64,000 nucleotides of DNA from Lacihabitans sp. CCS-44 (GTDB lineage: Bacteria > Bacteroidota > Bacteroidia > Cytophagales > Spirosomataceae): NCBI RefSeq assembly GCF_024343735.1, contig NZ_RJUE01000057.1, positions 106,841-170,840 on the forward strand, in the 5' to 3' direction. Each line of letters opens with the position of its first letter. The stretch's first letter is position 1. Positions 44,513 to 52,680 of this stretch are shown here, one piece after another. The notes below the pieces were generated by a model that had not been told where the DNA came from, searched no databases, and saw only the letters and a list, made by a program, of their open reading frames with translations. The position numbers were made by a program, and so were the translations under genes.

Positions 44513-44537
44513 TTTTTTTTATGTAGATCTGAAAAAA

Positions 44538-44579
44538 CAAGAAAAAAGGTTTTGATGGCTTCAAAACCCTTTTTTCTTG
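44538..44579. terminator. Hairpin terminator at the end of the 44561 gene
   Basis: CAAGAAAAAAGGTTTTGA (44538-44555) pairs with 44561-44579 with a single bulged base, loop of 5. The stop codon of the leftward gene lies in the right arm. A and T tracts flank the stem, so it can stop transcription on either strand. Confidence 0.65.
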
Positions 44580-44857
44580 GAGAATTTCACCAGTAAAATT
44601 GAGATAAATGAGATAAAACCCAAAGAAATCAACCAAGCCCAAAAGTTAGGTTTTGAAGATTCCACTTGCGGAGTTCCTGCTTCATCTTTGGCAACTATTT
44701 CTTCTTTCTTCTCGGTAACTGGAGGTTCAAAATAACCCTCTAGAACTTGCTCTAGAAACTTAGATACTGAAATCTCCTTCTCCATGGAGTGGTTTATGAT
44801 TTTGTCTTTTAGGTCACTAGAAAGCCTAATACTGAGTTTTTCGTTTTTGTTAAGCAT
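44561..44857 (-). CDS. Ribbon-helix-helix-like protein with C-terminal membrane helix
   Basis: A 98-residue protein. The N-terminus LSIRLSSDLKDKIINHSMEKEISVSKFLEQVL fits an Arc/CopG-like or MobC-like strand-helix-helix. A Glu/Lys linker then leads to a C-terminal helix (AWLISLGFISFISILLV) with basic tail KFSKKKGF. Such a tail would tether a DNA-binding dimer to the membrane. It is the last gene of the minus-strand rep block. A role in plasmid-like segregation or mobilisation is a guess. Confidence 0.6.
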   Translation of the reverse strand: MLNKNEKLSIRLSSDLKDKIINHSMEKEISVSKFLEQVLEGYFEPPVTEKKEEIVAKDEAGTPQVESSKPNFWAWLISLGFISFISILLVKFSKKKGF

Positions 44858-44872
44858 AATTTTCTGTTTCAG

Positions 44873-45106
44873 TTATTTTAAATTGAAAGTTATTGTATCT
44901 AAGCCACTTTTAGTACAAGCTGTAATGAAGCTATCTAGATATTCCTTCATATCTATAGTTCCCATACATGCAAATTCATGATACCTGTTAGGATTTGGCA
45001 ATAATGCAGGTTCTATATCGAAGTGAATATTTCCATCAAGGAAATATTTCATATGGCCATTGTTCTCAACTACCCAAATACCTCCTAATAATTTTTGGTT
45101 TTCCAT
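44873..45106 (-). CDS. Small unknown protein of the rep block
   Basis: A 77-residue protein without signal or membrane helix, with LLGGIWVVENNGHMKYFLDGNIHFD and ALLPNPNRYHEF as its recognisable stretches. I do not know the family. It directly adjoins the stop of the HUH initiator and is probably translated with it. Confidence 0.5.
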   Translation of the reverse strand: MENQKLLGGIWVVENNGHMKYFLDGNIHFDIEPALLPNPNRYHEFACMGTIDMKEYLDSFITACTKSGLDTITFNLK

Positions 45107-46951
45107 TTATGCTGCTTGATTATATAAACAATTGAAAATATGAGTGAAATACAACATGTACTGGCGATATAGCTCAGGACTGTTATCCTGCAGTACCTTT
45201 GCATGCTTGACCACGGCTGGTTTACCATTTGGTTTCTTGGGGTAGCCCATTTTTTCGGGTCTGAATGGTATTATTTTACCACGCATTTTCTCAAAACTGG
45301 CTCCAACTTCTTTGCTGATACGGTCCACTTCGTCTTTACCTATGTAGTTTACTATTTTATCGATGTACTTCATGGTCTCCTGGTCTTCGTCCATAGGGTT
45401 TGATACAAATATGTTTGTTTTACCTTCCTGCTCTGTCAATATCACTTCTCGGTAATTGACTATTTTGGTGAAGTATTTCATTACTGGTACCGCTATTTTC
45501 TCGGTCGGTACCATTGTGGTATGCTCTTGGCCATCTGCGTCGGTTTCTTTTATTATTCGGCCTGTAATATACGTGCGGCCTATTTCGTCAGTTTCGGTTA
45601 TTACATCATCGGCTGGTTTAAATCCACGAAGCTTATCAGAACAGCCCCAAATTCGGCCATTTACCTTGCGTTCTTCAAATTCAATTTTGTAGCAAGCAGC
45701 TGGGTTGTTTTTCATTTCTTCGGCTGTAGGAGTGTAGTACTGCATGTCCACTTCTACTTTTTCTGCTTCTCCGGTTAGATTATTTACTTTGGTTTCGTAG
45801 GTATAGACACATTCACGGTTAAGGGTTTCGTTGAACTTTACTTCTTGATTGGGCTTTAGTGGCTTTTGGGTGGGTTTTTTTGCTACGTATTTTATCACGT
45901 AGGCCGTTACGATATCCAAATGCTGAATGGCTCTGATTTCGGTAGATGGTGGGTTGATAAAGCCACATGCTTCTGCTTTATCGTATATGACTTTTTGCTT
46001 TTCGTGAGCTGCTTGTGCTAAAATGGCATCGTTAAGCGGCTCTTTGAATTTGAGAGATATTTCTAAGTACTTTGCAAATGTTTCGTTAAGGTCGTTGGGA
46101 ATTTCGCCAGTGGCTAGTGCTGTTTCTGAAATAGACTTTAGCAACTTCATATCTTCTGCAGCTTTTGTTTGATCTGCCACAAAGCCATCTTTGAATTTGC
46201 GTTTTTGAACCAATGCATAGCGGCTAACATAACCTAGCTTTTCACAGTAGTGATTCCACCTTTCACGAATAGCCTCCCAAGGCACATATTTGTCGGCAAT
46301 GATATGAAAGTGTAAGTTTGTGTTTTTTTGGGGTTCGGCTCTCCAAAAATATACGGATACACCAAACCCCATTTTTTGTCCTTTTTTAGGACCTTGTTTA
46401 TAAGTTTCACTCGAATCTGCTGTAATCCATTTTATAAAAGGATTTAGCACTTTTTCCTTAATGGTGTTGTCTGTATGCACCTGAGCTGATGGCAAAGTGA
46501 GCGTTACAAACGTTGGAAATACTTTCTCTAGGTTTACTTCTTTTTTACCTTTCCTGAGTTCGTTGTTTAGCTCTATGCTTGTGAGCCAAACCGACATCAT
46601 GCGTTCCACATATCTCCTAGTGGCTGGTGATAGGTATCCGTTGTATGCCGAATCGTTGCCGTTCAGGTTGTTCAGGTTTTTTTCGGCATTTGGGTTTATT
46701 GGAGCTGATGATTCTCTGCGATAAATATCAACCATGACCAAACCACGGTTACGGAAAGATGCCGTTGTCTCTATGGTGGCTATCTGCGTAGTGGTGCGTT
46801 CGGCCATTCCATTCATGATGGCGTTCTTCTTGGCCGCTTTGGCTTCTATGGCTGCCTGAATCTTTGCGGCACGAGCTTCTAGCTCTTGTTTGCGGCTCAA
46901 AAGTGGCTTCTTAGGCTCAGGAAGGCGGTTTCCGAATATGTCAAAACTCAT
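45107..46951 (-). CDS. HUH rolling-circle replication initiator of the integrative element
   Basis: A 614-residue protein. The N-terminus (16-50) is a basic Ala-rich helix. Rolling-circle motifs are visible: motif 1 FVTLTLPSAQ (148-157); motif 2 NLHFHIIAD, with the HUH pair H214 and H216; motif 3 AYVIKYVAKK (350-359), with Tyr351/Tyr355 and Lys354/Lys358 as the nick-forming residues. It should nick an origin and start single-strand replication of the element, most likely near the iterons at 44337-44512. Gokushovirus VP4-like spacing of the motifs suggests a phage- or plasmid-type Rep. Its C-terminal 200 residues are of unknown fold. Confidence 0.78.
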   Translation of the reverse strand: MSFDIFGNRLPEPKKPLLSRKQELEARAAKIQAAIEAKAAKKNAIMNGMAERTTTQIATIETTASFRNRGLVMVDIYRRESSAPINPNAEKNLNNLNGNDSAYNGYLSPATRRYVERMMSVWLTSIELNNELRKGKKEVNLEKVFPTFVTLTLPSAQVHTDNTIKEKVLNPFIKWITADSSETYKQGPKKGQKMGFGVSVYFWRAEPQKNTNLHFHIIADKYVPWEAIRERWNHYCEKLGYVSRYALVQKRKFKDGFVADQTKAAEDMKLLKSISETALATGEIPNDLNETFAKYLEISLKFKEPLNDAILAQAAHEKQKVIYDKAEACGFINPPSTEIRAIQHLDIVTAYVIKYVAKKPTQKPLKPNQEVKFNETLNRECVYTYETKVNNLTGEAEKVEVDMQYYTPTAEEMKNNPAACYKIEFEERKVNGRIWGCSDKLRGFKPADDVITETDEIGRTYITGRIIKETDADGQEHTTMVPTEKIAVPVMKYFTKIVNYREVILTEQEGKTNIFVSNPMDEDQETMKYIDKIVNYIGKDEVDRISKEVGASFEKMRGKIIPFRPEKMGYPKKPNGKPAVVKHAKVLQDNSPELYRQYMLYFTHIFNCLYNQAA

Positions 46952-47041
46952 TTGGGGTGATATTTAAAAATGTTATGAAAAAAACTTAGAATCGATGTTA
47001 AGATAAACGAACTATATAGAGGGCGTAAAAAACCCACCTAC

Positions 47042-47302
47042 TCAGCTTTGAATTATGGCTGAAATCAATTCTGACTTCAGATACAATTTCTTCCCACCTA
47101 GATAATGGAACTTCAAGATTCCTTGAAGCTCATACCTATTGAGACTACTTTCGTCTACTCCCAAAAACCTAGCAGCTTCTTTTCGGCTTAATGGCTTGGA
47201 GTTTTCCTCAGCGAGCTGAATAGCCGCTTCTTTTATAATTTTTTTAAAGGTTTCTAACATAACATTCTCCATTTCTTGAGAGAACAATGCTGATAAGTTC
47301 AT
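47042..47302 (-). CDS. Excisionase-like small HTH protein
   Basis: The start is taken at ATG 47302 (MNLSALFSQEM). The 86 residues contain an amphipathic N-terminal helix and a MerR-like/excisionase HTH, KPLSRKEAARFLGVDESSLNRYELQGILKFHYLGGKKLYLKS. This short type often controls excision or rep expression in integrative elements. It lies just upstream of the HUH gene and is divergent from the XRE regulator with a shared control region. Confidence 0.75.
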   Translation of the reverse strand: MNLSALFSQEMENVMLETFKKIIKEAAIQLAEENSKPLSRKEAARFLGVDESSLNRYELQGILKFHYLGGKKLYLKSELISAIIQS

Positions 47303-47317
47303 TTTTGTTTTTTTATT

Positions 47318-47335
47318 TATGCACAAATGTGCATA
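47318..47335. promoter_or_regulatory. Perfect inverted repeat, probable XRE regulator operator
   Basis: TATGCACA-AA-TGTGCATA, two 8-bp arms, lies between the divergent excisionase-like and XRE genes. On the minus strand its CACATTTG overlaps a degenerate -7 box of the excisionase-like gene. Two TTAACAAT direct repeats (about 47360-47377) lie nearby and may be further sites. Confidence 0.6.
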
Positions 47336-47397
47336 TAAAAATGATTATATTTACATTCATTAACAATCATTAACAATATTTTTTTTAAAATATTTGC

Positions 47398-47405
47398 TAT
47401 ATTTG
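47398..47405 (+). promoter_or_regulatory. -7 box of the XRE regulator
   Basis: TATATTTG, an exact TAnnTTTG match, ends 4 bp before the ATG at 47410. If used, the message would be nearly leaderless. Confidence 0.5.
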
Positions 47406-47409
47406 CATT

Positions 47410-48180
47410 ATGGATATTAAAAACAACATAAAAAGCTTGAGAGAGAAGCACAGTATCTCTCAACAGGAAATGGCAAATAGGATGAATCTAGACCAGTCAA
47501 GCTATAGTAGACTGGAAAAAAGAGGAAATAAACTATCTATTGAACAAATAGAAAGTATCGCCAAAGCTCTTCAGGTAGATTTAAAAGATATAATCGTTTT
47601 CAAATCGAGCTCAAGTGAAATAACCGAAAGCTCCTATTTTGAGCTAATATCAAAGAATGAAGTATTAACACAAGAGTTAAGAGCAACGAAAAGCACACTA
47701 GCGGATAAAGACCAATTACTAGAATATGCTAATCAAAAATTTGTCACCTATCAAAGCTTCACTTTATCTTTATTCGAGGAACTCATGATGAGTATTATGT
47801 TTAGGCTTAAAATAGGCAGCTTAAAAGTAATAAATGAAGATACAAACACTCTTGAAAAAGAAATTAGGATCTCAAACCTATCTAGCTTGGAGGTAGTAAA
47901 GATAGAATACCAAAATACCTACTTGCTAAACCCAGGCACCGAAATTTATTTATATCTTAGCGATGAAGAAGAATTGATCGTTTTTAATGGAAATGACCTA
48001 CTAAATTCGACCGAAGGTAAAATTGTTTATCAAATTCTTGAAAACGACCTTTGTAAAAATAAATACCCAAGATTTACAGAAAGATTCAAAAGAATAAACA
48101 CTGCTTTACTACAAAGCTTCCGAATTCAAGCCCTAAAACAAAAGTATGGCTCTAAATTACAAAGAACCAAACTGTTCTAG
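47410..48180 (+). CDS. XRE-family regulator with a long C-terminal region
   Basis: A 256-residue protein. Residues 5-60 form a Cro/CI-type HTH (SLREKHSISQQEMANRMNLDQSSYSRLEKRG). A coiled-coil stretch (about 85-115) follows. The rest, about 130-256, is mixed and unassigned. It is the only plus-strand gene of the element core and overlaps the integrase gene at the 3' end by 24 bp. It probably represses the divergent excisionase-like/rep operon. Confidence 0.85.
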   Translation: MDIKNNIKSLREKHSISQQEMANRMNLDQSSYSRLEKRGNKLSIEQIESIAKALQVDLKDIIVFKSSSSEITESSYFELISKNEVLTQELRATKSTLADKDQLLEYANQKFVTYQSFTLSLFEELMMSIMFRLKIGSLKVINEDTNTLEKEIRISNLSSLEVVKIEYQNTYLLNPGTEIYLYLSDEEELIVFNGNDLLNSTEGKIVYQILENDLCKNKYPRFTERFKRINTALLQSFRIQALKQKYGSKLQRTKLF

Positions 48181-49410
48181 ATAGCTATGGTAAAATCCTC
48201 TGGCACCACTTTTATTTTTCTTTCCGATGTATTGCAAAAAGGCTTTCTCAGTAGTGTGTCCTGTAATTTCCATCATATTCCTCAGATCAAATTTGCCTTT
48301 TAGATAATAATTGGTAGCAAATGACCTTCTTCCAATATGTGATGACACCAATTCATATTTATGAAACACGCCTTCAATATTTTTTCCTGTGACTGGGTCT
48401 CGTATAGCACCACTTATTTTTTCGTTTAGCCCAGCAATTTTACAAACTTCTTTGATATATAAATTATACTTTTGAGCTGAAATTGGTCGAGGAAAGTCTC
48501 CGTTTCTCTTAGCAAGAATTCGCTCAACAGCTGGCAAAATTGGTACGTGGACTTGAACCTCAGTCTTCTTTTGTGTAATATCTAACATTTTTATGGAAAT
48601 ATCTTTATCAATATCCATAAACAAATCCTTCCTCCTAAATTTCATAAAATCAGAAACTCTTTGCCCTGTATTGCAACTAATTACCAGCCAATCAGCTGCA
48701 TTTTGCAAATAATCGTGTGGATATATGGCATTTTCAATCGCCTCAATCTCATCAAAGCTTAAATAGGGCCAAGTAACTTTATGACTTTGAACCTTTATGT
48801 CCATAAAATCTTTACTGAGTGTTAGTCCATGTTTATTTGCATGTCGACAAACGGTCTTTACGAAAATAATCGACCTTTCAACTGTGTTTGGTGAATATCC
48901 TTTAGACAACATGATATTCTTATATTTCTCAGCAAATACAAATCCAACATCCGACACTTTTAGCTTCTCTCCTGTTATGTTCTCATATTTTATAACATTC
49001 CCTTTTATTACACTATACTTTTGGTAAGACCTTAACGTCAGTTCAAGCTTCTTTTTACTAAGAAAAAAGTCAAAGTATTCAACTAAGTCAGAAGACGGCC
49101 CAGATCTTTTTATCTCGGTTTCGGGCTTGTAAGAAATAACATCCTCAAGCCAAGCCTTATCAATTCTAATCTTACCACTGTCCACTTTGAATTTTTCAAG
49201 AATGCTTGTTTTTATTTTCCATAGATTAGATTTTAGAGATAATAATGATGTTTTCTTTTCGACAGGAAACCCTGTCGCTGAGTCCCAATTTTCAGGCTTT
49301 ATGGTAAATGGTGTCACAGCTGAGAACTCTGTGTCTCTTGAGGGTCTAAACCTAACTAAGATTGGTACAACCTCCCCTTTCCCTTTGATTCTAAAACTTA
49401 ATGATGCCAT
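48157..49410 (-). CDS. Tyrosine integrase
   Basis: A 417-residue site-specific recombinase of the Bacteroidota type: an N-terminal arm-binding domain (about 1-90), a SAM-like core-binding domain (about 105-200) and a catalytic domain with R251 (TGQRVSDF), H358-x-x-R361 (SHIGRRSFA), H385 (EITGHTTEKA) and Tyr394 (FLQYIG). All residues needed for strand exchange are present. It sits 140 bp from the tRNA 3' end and should recombine it with the circular element's attP. Confidence 0.95.
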   Translation of the reverse strand: MASLSFRIKGKGEVVPILVRFRPSRDTEFSAVTPFTIKPENWDSATGFPVEKKTSLLSLKSNLWKIKTSILEKFKVDSGKIRIDKAWLEDVISYKPETEIKRSGPSSDLVEYFDFFLSKKKLELTLRSYQKYSVIKGNVIKYENITGEKLKVSDVGFVFAEKYKNIMLSKGYSPNTVERSIIFVKTVCRHANKHGLTLSKDFMDIKVQSHKVTWPYLSFDEIEAIENAIYPHDYLQNAADWLVISCNTGQRVSDFMKFRRKDLFMDIDKDISIKMLDITQKKTEVQVHVPILPAVERILAKRNGDFPRPISAQKYNLYIKEVCKIAGLNEKISGAIRDPVTGKNIEGVFHKYELVSSHIGRRSFATNYYLKGKFDLRNMMEITGHTTEKAFLQYIGKKNKSGARGFYHSYLEQFGSL

Positions 49411-49549
49411 GTTTTATATTTCTAGAAATTTATACTATCCCCACATTATCCCCACACTTTGTAATTAATTGAGATAATATAGGTCAAATATATGGCTTAA
49501 ATGTAATAATAAAGCACATTTAACCGGTATTTTATTACAAATTATAGCA

Positions 49550-49574
49550 GGTTCGAATCTCTTCCTCTCTGCCA
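49550..49574 (+). other. Attachment site: 3' end of a tRNA gene
   Basis: GGTTCGAATC (T-loop 49552-49558 with G-C closing pair) is followed by T-stem CTCTT, acceptor strand CCTCTCT, discriminator G and CCA. Upstream bases (GCAG) do not pair with CTCTT, so the 5' part of the tRNA is missing. This is what an integrase leaves at one end of an element. Acceptor and discriminator G fit tRNA-Ser with GGAGAGG as first bases, as inference. An intact copy was not found in the window. Confidence 0.7.
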
Positions 49575-49576
49575 AA

Positions 49577-49604
49577 AAGCCTCTTGATTAATCTCAAGAG
49601 GCTT
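49577..49604 (+). terminator. Terminator after the tRNA 3' end
   Basis: AAGCCTCTTGA (49577-49587) pairs with TCAAGAGGCTT (49594-49604), followed by TTATTATT. It is likely the native terminator of the tRNA gene and marks the return to chromosomal sequence. Confidence 0.8.
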
Positions 49605-49636
49605 TTATTATTATCTGTGTTTGGTTTATCTTTATT

Positions 49637-50542
49637 TTATCTACTCTGATCAATAATCTTTTTCAACTCATCAACCTCAGCATCTGTCGGCATCGTAAGT
49701 GGCGGACGTACATCACCGGCACTTTTACCAATCAACTTTGCCCCTGCTTTGATTAAACTTACGGCATAACCATTCTTTTTGCCACGCAATCGGACTAAAG
49801 GAATATAAAACTTCTTCGTGATTTCGTCCACCGTCGTTTTATCGCCTGCACGTAAAGCTTTATAGAATTTATTGGCCAATTCTGGTACAAAATTGAAAGC
49901 TGCCGATGAATACGTATTTACACCAATTGACAAATAAGCCTCCGCAATAATTTCAGCCGTAGGCACTCCACCAATGTATGAAAGTCGTTTGCCAACTGTT
50001 TTGATGGTATCGTTGAGGTCTTGCATATTGCCTGTGCCGTCTTTCAAACCAATGAAATTCGGGCAAGCATCGGCCAATTTTTTTATATAATCTGCCGATA
50101 AAACGCCATTGCCTCGATTATAATAAATGACTGGCAATGAGGTGTTTTGCATGATGGCTTTGGCATATTCATACACGCCATCTTGGGGGCATTCGGTCAG
50201 ATACGGTGGAAAAAGTAAAATGGCATGGATGCCTGCTTTTTCAGCAATTTTTGTAAATATTTTTGCCTCGGCAACACTTTTCCCTGCACTCGCTATTACA
50301 GGCACTCGTTCGGCCACAACTTTGACTGAAATATTTACAATCTGCTCATATTCTGCCGCTGTAATTGAGAAAAACTCACCAGTTCCACCTGCTACAAATA
50401 CCGATGATACATCATGGCTCACAAACCATTCTACACGGTCAGCGAAGGTCTTGGCATTAAACTCACCGTTTTCATCAAAATCGGTGATTGGAAAAGAAAG
50501 AAGCCCGTCTTCGAGCGATGATTTGATTTTTGATAGTTCCAT
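49637..50542 (-). CDS. kdgD: 5-dehydro-4-deoxyglucarate dehydratase
   Basis: The start is taken at ATG 50542 (MELSKIKSSLEDGLLSFPIT), just clear of the palindromic repeat; an upstream in-frame start would lie inside it. The 301 residues form a DHDPS-type (beta/alpha)8 barrel: FVAGGTGEFFSITAAEYEQI, PVIYYNRGNG (Schiff-base partner Tyr), and FIGLKDGTGN with catalytic Lys. Enzymes of this family turn 5-dehydro-4-deoxyglucarate into 2,5-dioxopentanoate. It would act on the product of both GudD and GarD, completing the operon. Confidence 0.92.
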   Translation of the reverse strand: MELSKIKSSLEDGLLSFPITDFDENGEFNAKTFADRVEWFVSHDVSSVFVAGGTGEFFSITAAEYEQIVNISVKVVAERVPVIASAGKSVAEAKIFTKIAEKAGIHAILLFPPYLTECPQDGVYEYAKAIMQNTSLPVIYYNRGNGVLSADYIKKLADACPNFIGLKDGTGNMQDLNDTIKTVGKRLSYIGGVPTAEIIAEAYLSIGVNTYSSAAFNFVPELANKFYKALRAGDKTTVDEITKKFYIPLVRLRGKKNGYAVSLIKAGAKLIGKSAGDVRPPLTMPTDAEVDELKKIIDQSR

Positions 50543-50543
50543 A

Positions 50544-50656
50544 AGCCCCCTGACCCCCATTGGGGGAATTAAATTAAAGTTTAATAATTAAAAAATGAAC
50601 ATCTATTTTTTTGATAAACCCGCCCTATAAACTCCCCCATTGGGGGCAGGGGGGCT
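50544..50656. repeat. Palindromic repeat pair E1 (between kdgD and gudD)
   Basis: Left half AGCCCCCTGACCCCCATTGG (50544 on) and right half ending CAGGGGGGCT at 50654 are inverted copies, each with its own CCCCCATTGGGGG hairpin, separated by about 60 bp. It overlaps the last codon of gudD. The same unit occurs three times in and around garD. Confidence 0.85.
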
Positions 50657-51953
50657 ACCACCTCGTTGCTTTAAATTTCCAGTCTGGTTGTACTTTTTGC
50701 ATTTCTATTTCGTCATTCCGTTTGGTTAGACCGCACATTTTATAGTTTTCGTGCAGTTTTGCTAAAGCTACTCGGTCGAGTTCTACACCGAGACCTGGGC
50801 CTTTCGGAACTTCAACTGCTCCGTCTTCAAATTTCATGCGTCCGCCAACGATAATTTCGTCAGATTGCCACGGATAATGCGTATCAAGAGCATAGCTAAA
50901 ATTTGGGATGGCTGCTCCTAAATGTACCATTGCCGCCAACGAAATACCCAAATGAGAATTAGAGTGCATAGATAAATCTCGCCCGAAAGTCTGACAAACG
51001 CCCGCCAAAGTCATTGACGACTGCAAGCCTCCCCAAAAATGATGGTCGGATAAAATAATATCTTCCGCACCTAATTGAATACTTCTTGGAATATCTTCAA
51101 ACGAAGTCGTACACATATTGGTCGCCAGTGGCGTTTTCAAGGCTTTTCTTACTGCAGCCATGTTTTCTTGACCACGACATGGGTCTTCTAAATATTCCAA
51201 AACGCCTTCCATTTCTTTACCGTACTTGATAGAAGTTTCTACTGTCCAAAGGGCATTTGGGTCAATTCTTAGAGGTGTATCTTTTCCAAAAGCTTCATAT
51301 AGAGCAAAAATCGCATCTACTTCTTGGCGTGGTTCAAAAACGCCGCCTTTTAGTTTAATCGACTGAAAACCAAACTCTTTGCACATGGCTTTTGCTTGGG
51401 CAACAATCTCTGTAGGGTTCAAAGCACTTGCTTGTCGAGCAGCATCCCAACCTGTGGCGTTGGGGTTTGTTCCGAATGCCAGTTCGCCACCAGCACCTTC
51501 GTATTTATAAAAAAGGTAAGCCGAAAATGGCACTCGGTCACGGCGTTTGCCACCCAATAAATCCACTACTGGACGATTGATAATTTTACCGACAATATCC
51601 AAACAAGCTACCTCAATCGAGCTAAAAATATGGACTAAAGTACGTTGGTCCCAAGGAGTATCGCCTCTTTTGATGGTATCTTCCGAATCGAAATTTGCGG
51701 ACAGAATATCCCGAATTTGATTCAGTTGAAATGGGTCTTGGCCTATTACAAACCGTCGGCTTTTTTCGAGGGCTTTATCTATTTCGATATTGCCCGGTAT
51801 TTCGCTTACGCCACTTATACCATCTTCGGTTACGAGTTCTACCACTGTTCGCAAAGCATAAGGTGCATGAAGCCCAGCGGCATTGAGCAATGGAGGGTCT
51901 ACCACCGCAATGGGTGTGATATGGAATTCTTTGATTTTTGGAAAGTGTTGCAT
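50655..51953 (-). CDS. gudD: Glucarate dehydratase
   Basis: A 432-residue enolase-superfamily enzyme. The capping domain (about 1-130) leads to the barrel with the motif SIKLKGG (catalytic Lys on the second strand), RIDPNALWT and LEDPCRGQENM (metal-binding Asp, Glu), ending with HSNSHLGISLAAMVHLGAA and LDTHYPWQ. These fit GudD, which dehydrates D-glucarate (and L-idarate) to 5-dehydro-4-deoxyglucarate. Its stop codon touches repeat E1. It lies between kdgD and the four-helix insert. Confidence 0.95.
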   Translation of the reverse strand: MQHFPKIKEFHITPIAVVDPPLLNAAGLHAPYALRTVVELVTEDGISGVSEIPGNIEIDKALEKSRRFVIGQDPFQLNQIRDILSANFDSEDTIKRGDTPWDQRTLVHIFSSIEVACLDIVGKIINRPVVDLLGGKRRDRVPFSAYLFYKYEGAGGELAFGTNPNATGWDAARQASALNPTEIVAQAKAMCKEFGFQSIKLKGGVFEPRQEVDAIFALYEAFGKDTPLRIDPNALWTVETSIKYGKEMEGVLEYLEDPCRGQENMAAVRKALKTPLATNMCTTSFEDIPRSIQLGAEDIILSDHHFWGGLQSSMTLAGVCQTFGRDLSMHSNSHLGISLAAMVHLGAAIPNFSYALDTHYPWQSDEIIVGGRMKFEDGAVEVPKGPGLGVELDRVALAKLHENYKMCGLTKRNDEIEMQKVQPDWKFKATRW

Positions 51954-51965
51954 TTTGTTAATAAG

Positions 51966-52157
51966 GGTGACTGGTTATTGGTGACTGGTTATTGGTGACT
52001 GGTTATTGGTGACTGGTTATTGGTTATTGGTTCTGGTGGATTAGTTACTTGTAAACTGGTGACTGGAAATTGGCTAGATCTAACACTTGAAATAGAAAAT
52101 ATCTATTTGTCAGTAACATTTAAACCAATCACCAATTTACCAGTAACTAATAACTAA
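51966..52157. repeat. 14-bp tandem repeat and left flank of the four-helix-bundle unit
   Basis: Four head-to-tail copies of GGTGACTGGTTATT (51966-52021) are followed by variants (GTGACTGG, TTATTGG) and then by complementary forms (ACCAATCACC, CCAGTAACTAATAAC) up to 52157, next to the four-helix gene. The mix of orientations suggests hairpins. Confidence 0.85.
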
Positions 52158-52163
52158 AATTAC

Positions 52164-52547
52164 CTAATCCTCTTCTCTAGGTTTTTGAGTTTTTCTTAGG
52201 TGATTAATGTATCCGTTGAGTAACCTCCCACATGAGTCAATTTTTGTTTTAAAATTCATTAATTCATCTTCATTCATATATTTCTCATCAAATGCTGTAA
52301 TTAAATGTTCTAAGGTTTCGTTCAATGAACCTCTTGAAATACGGCAATACTGAATATTCTCTTTATAATAAAATCTACCAAATCCTTCAGCTAAATTGGC
52401 TGTTAAGCTTCTTGAACTTCTTAGTACTTGGTCGGCTAATTTGTATTTTTCTTCAATTGGAAATTTAGTTTTAACCAGAACTGAAATACTAATTCGTAAT
52501 TGTCGAGATTCTTTATAAACCTCTAAGTCTGTGAAATTCTTTATCAT
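52164..52547 (-). CDS. S23-type four-helix-bundle protein
   Basis: A 127-residue protein of the family related to intervening-sequence (S23) proteins: YKESRQLRISISVLVKTKFP, then SSRSLTANLAEGFGRFYYKENIQYCRISRGSLNETLEHL. Four helices are expected. It has no clear enzymatic motif. Members occur widely as inserts in Bacteroidota operons flanked by TGGTTATTGG repeats, as here. It separates gudD from garD and is probably unrelated to their job. Confidence 0.88.
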   Translation of the reverse strand: MIKNFTDLEVYKESRQLRISISVLVKTKFPIEEKYKLADQVLRSSRSLTANLAEGFGRFYYKENIQYCRISRGSLNETLEHLITAFDEKYMNEDELMNFKTKIDSCGRLLNGYINHLRKTQKPREED

Positions 52548-52607
52548 ATGTGTTAATTTATTATTCGCCGTTTCTTTAATTTATCTTTCATTTTTCCCAC
52601 CACATAA

Positions 52608-52680
52608 TCTGACAGTAACCAGTACACAATAACCAATACACCAGTAACTAGTAACTAGTAACCAGTATACCAATAACCAA
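52608..52680. repeat. Right-hand inverted flank of the four-helix-bundle unit
   Basis: CAGTAACCAGTACACAATAACC and similar forms, with GTAACTAGTAACTAGTAACC, run to the garD stop. They are the reverse complement type of the left array (TGGTTATTGG). Together they enclose the four-helix gene as an inverted pair. Confidence 0.7.
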
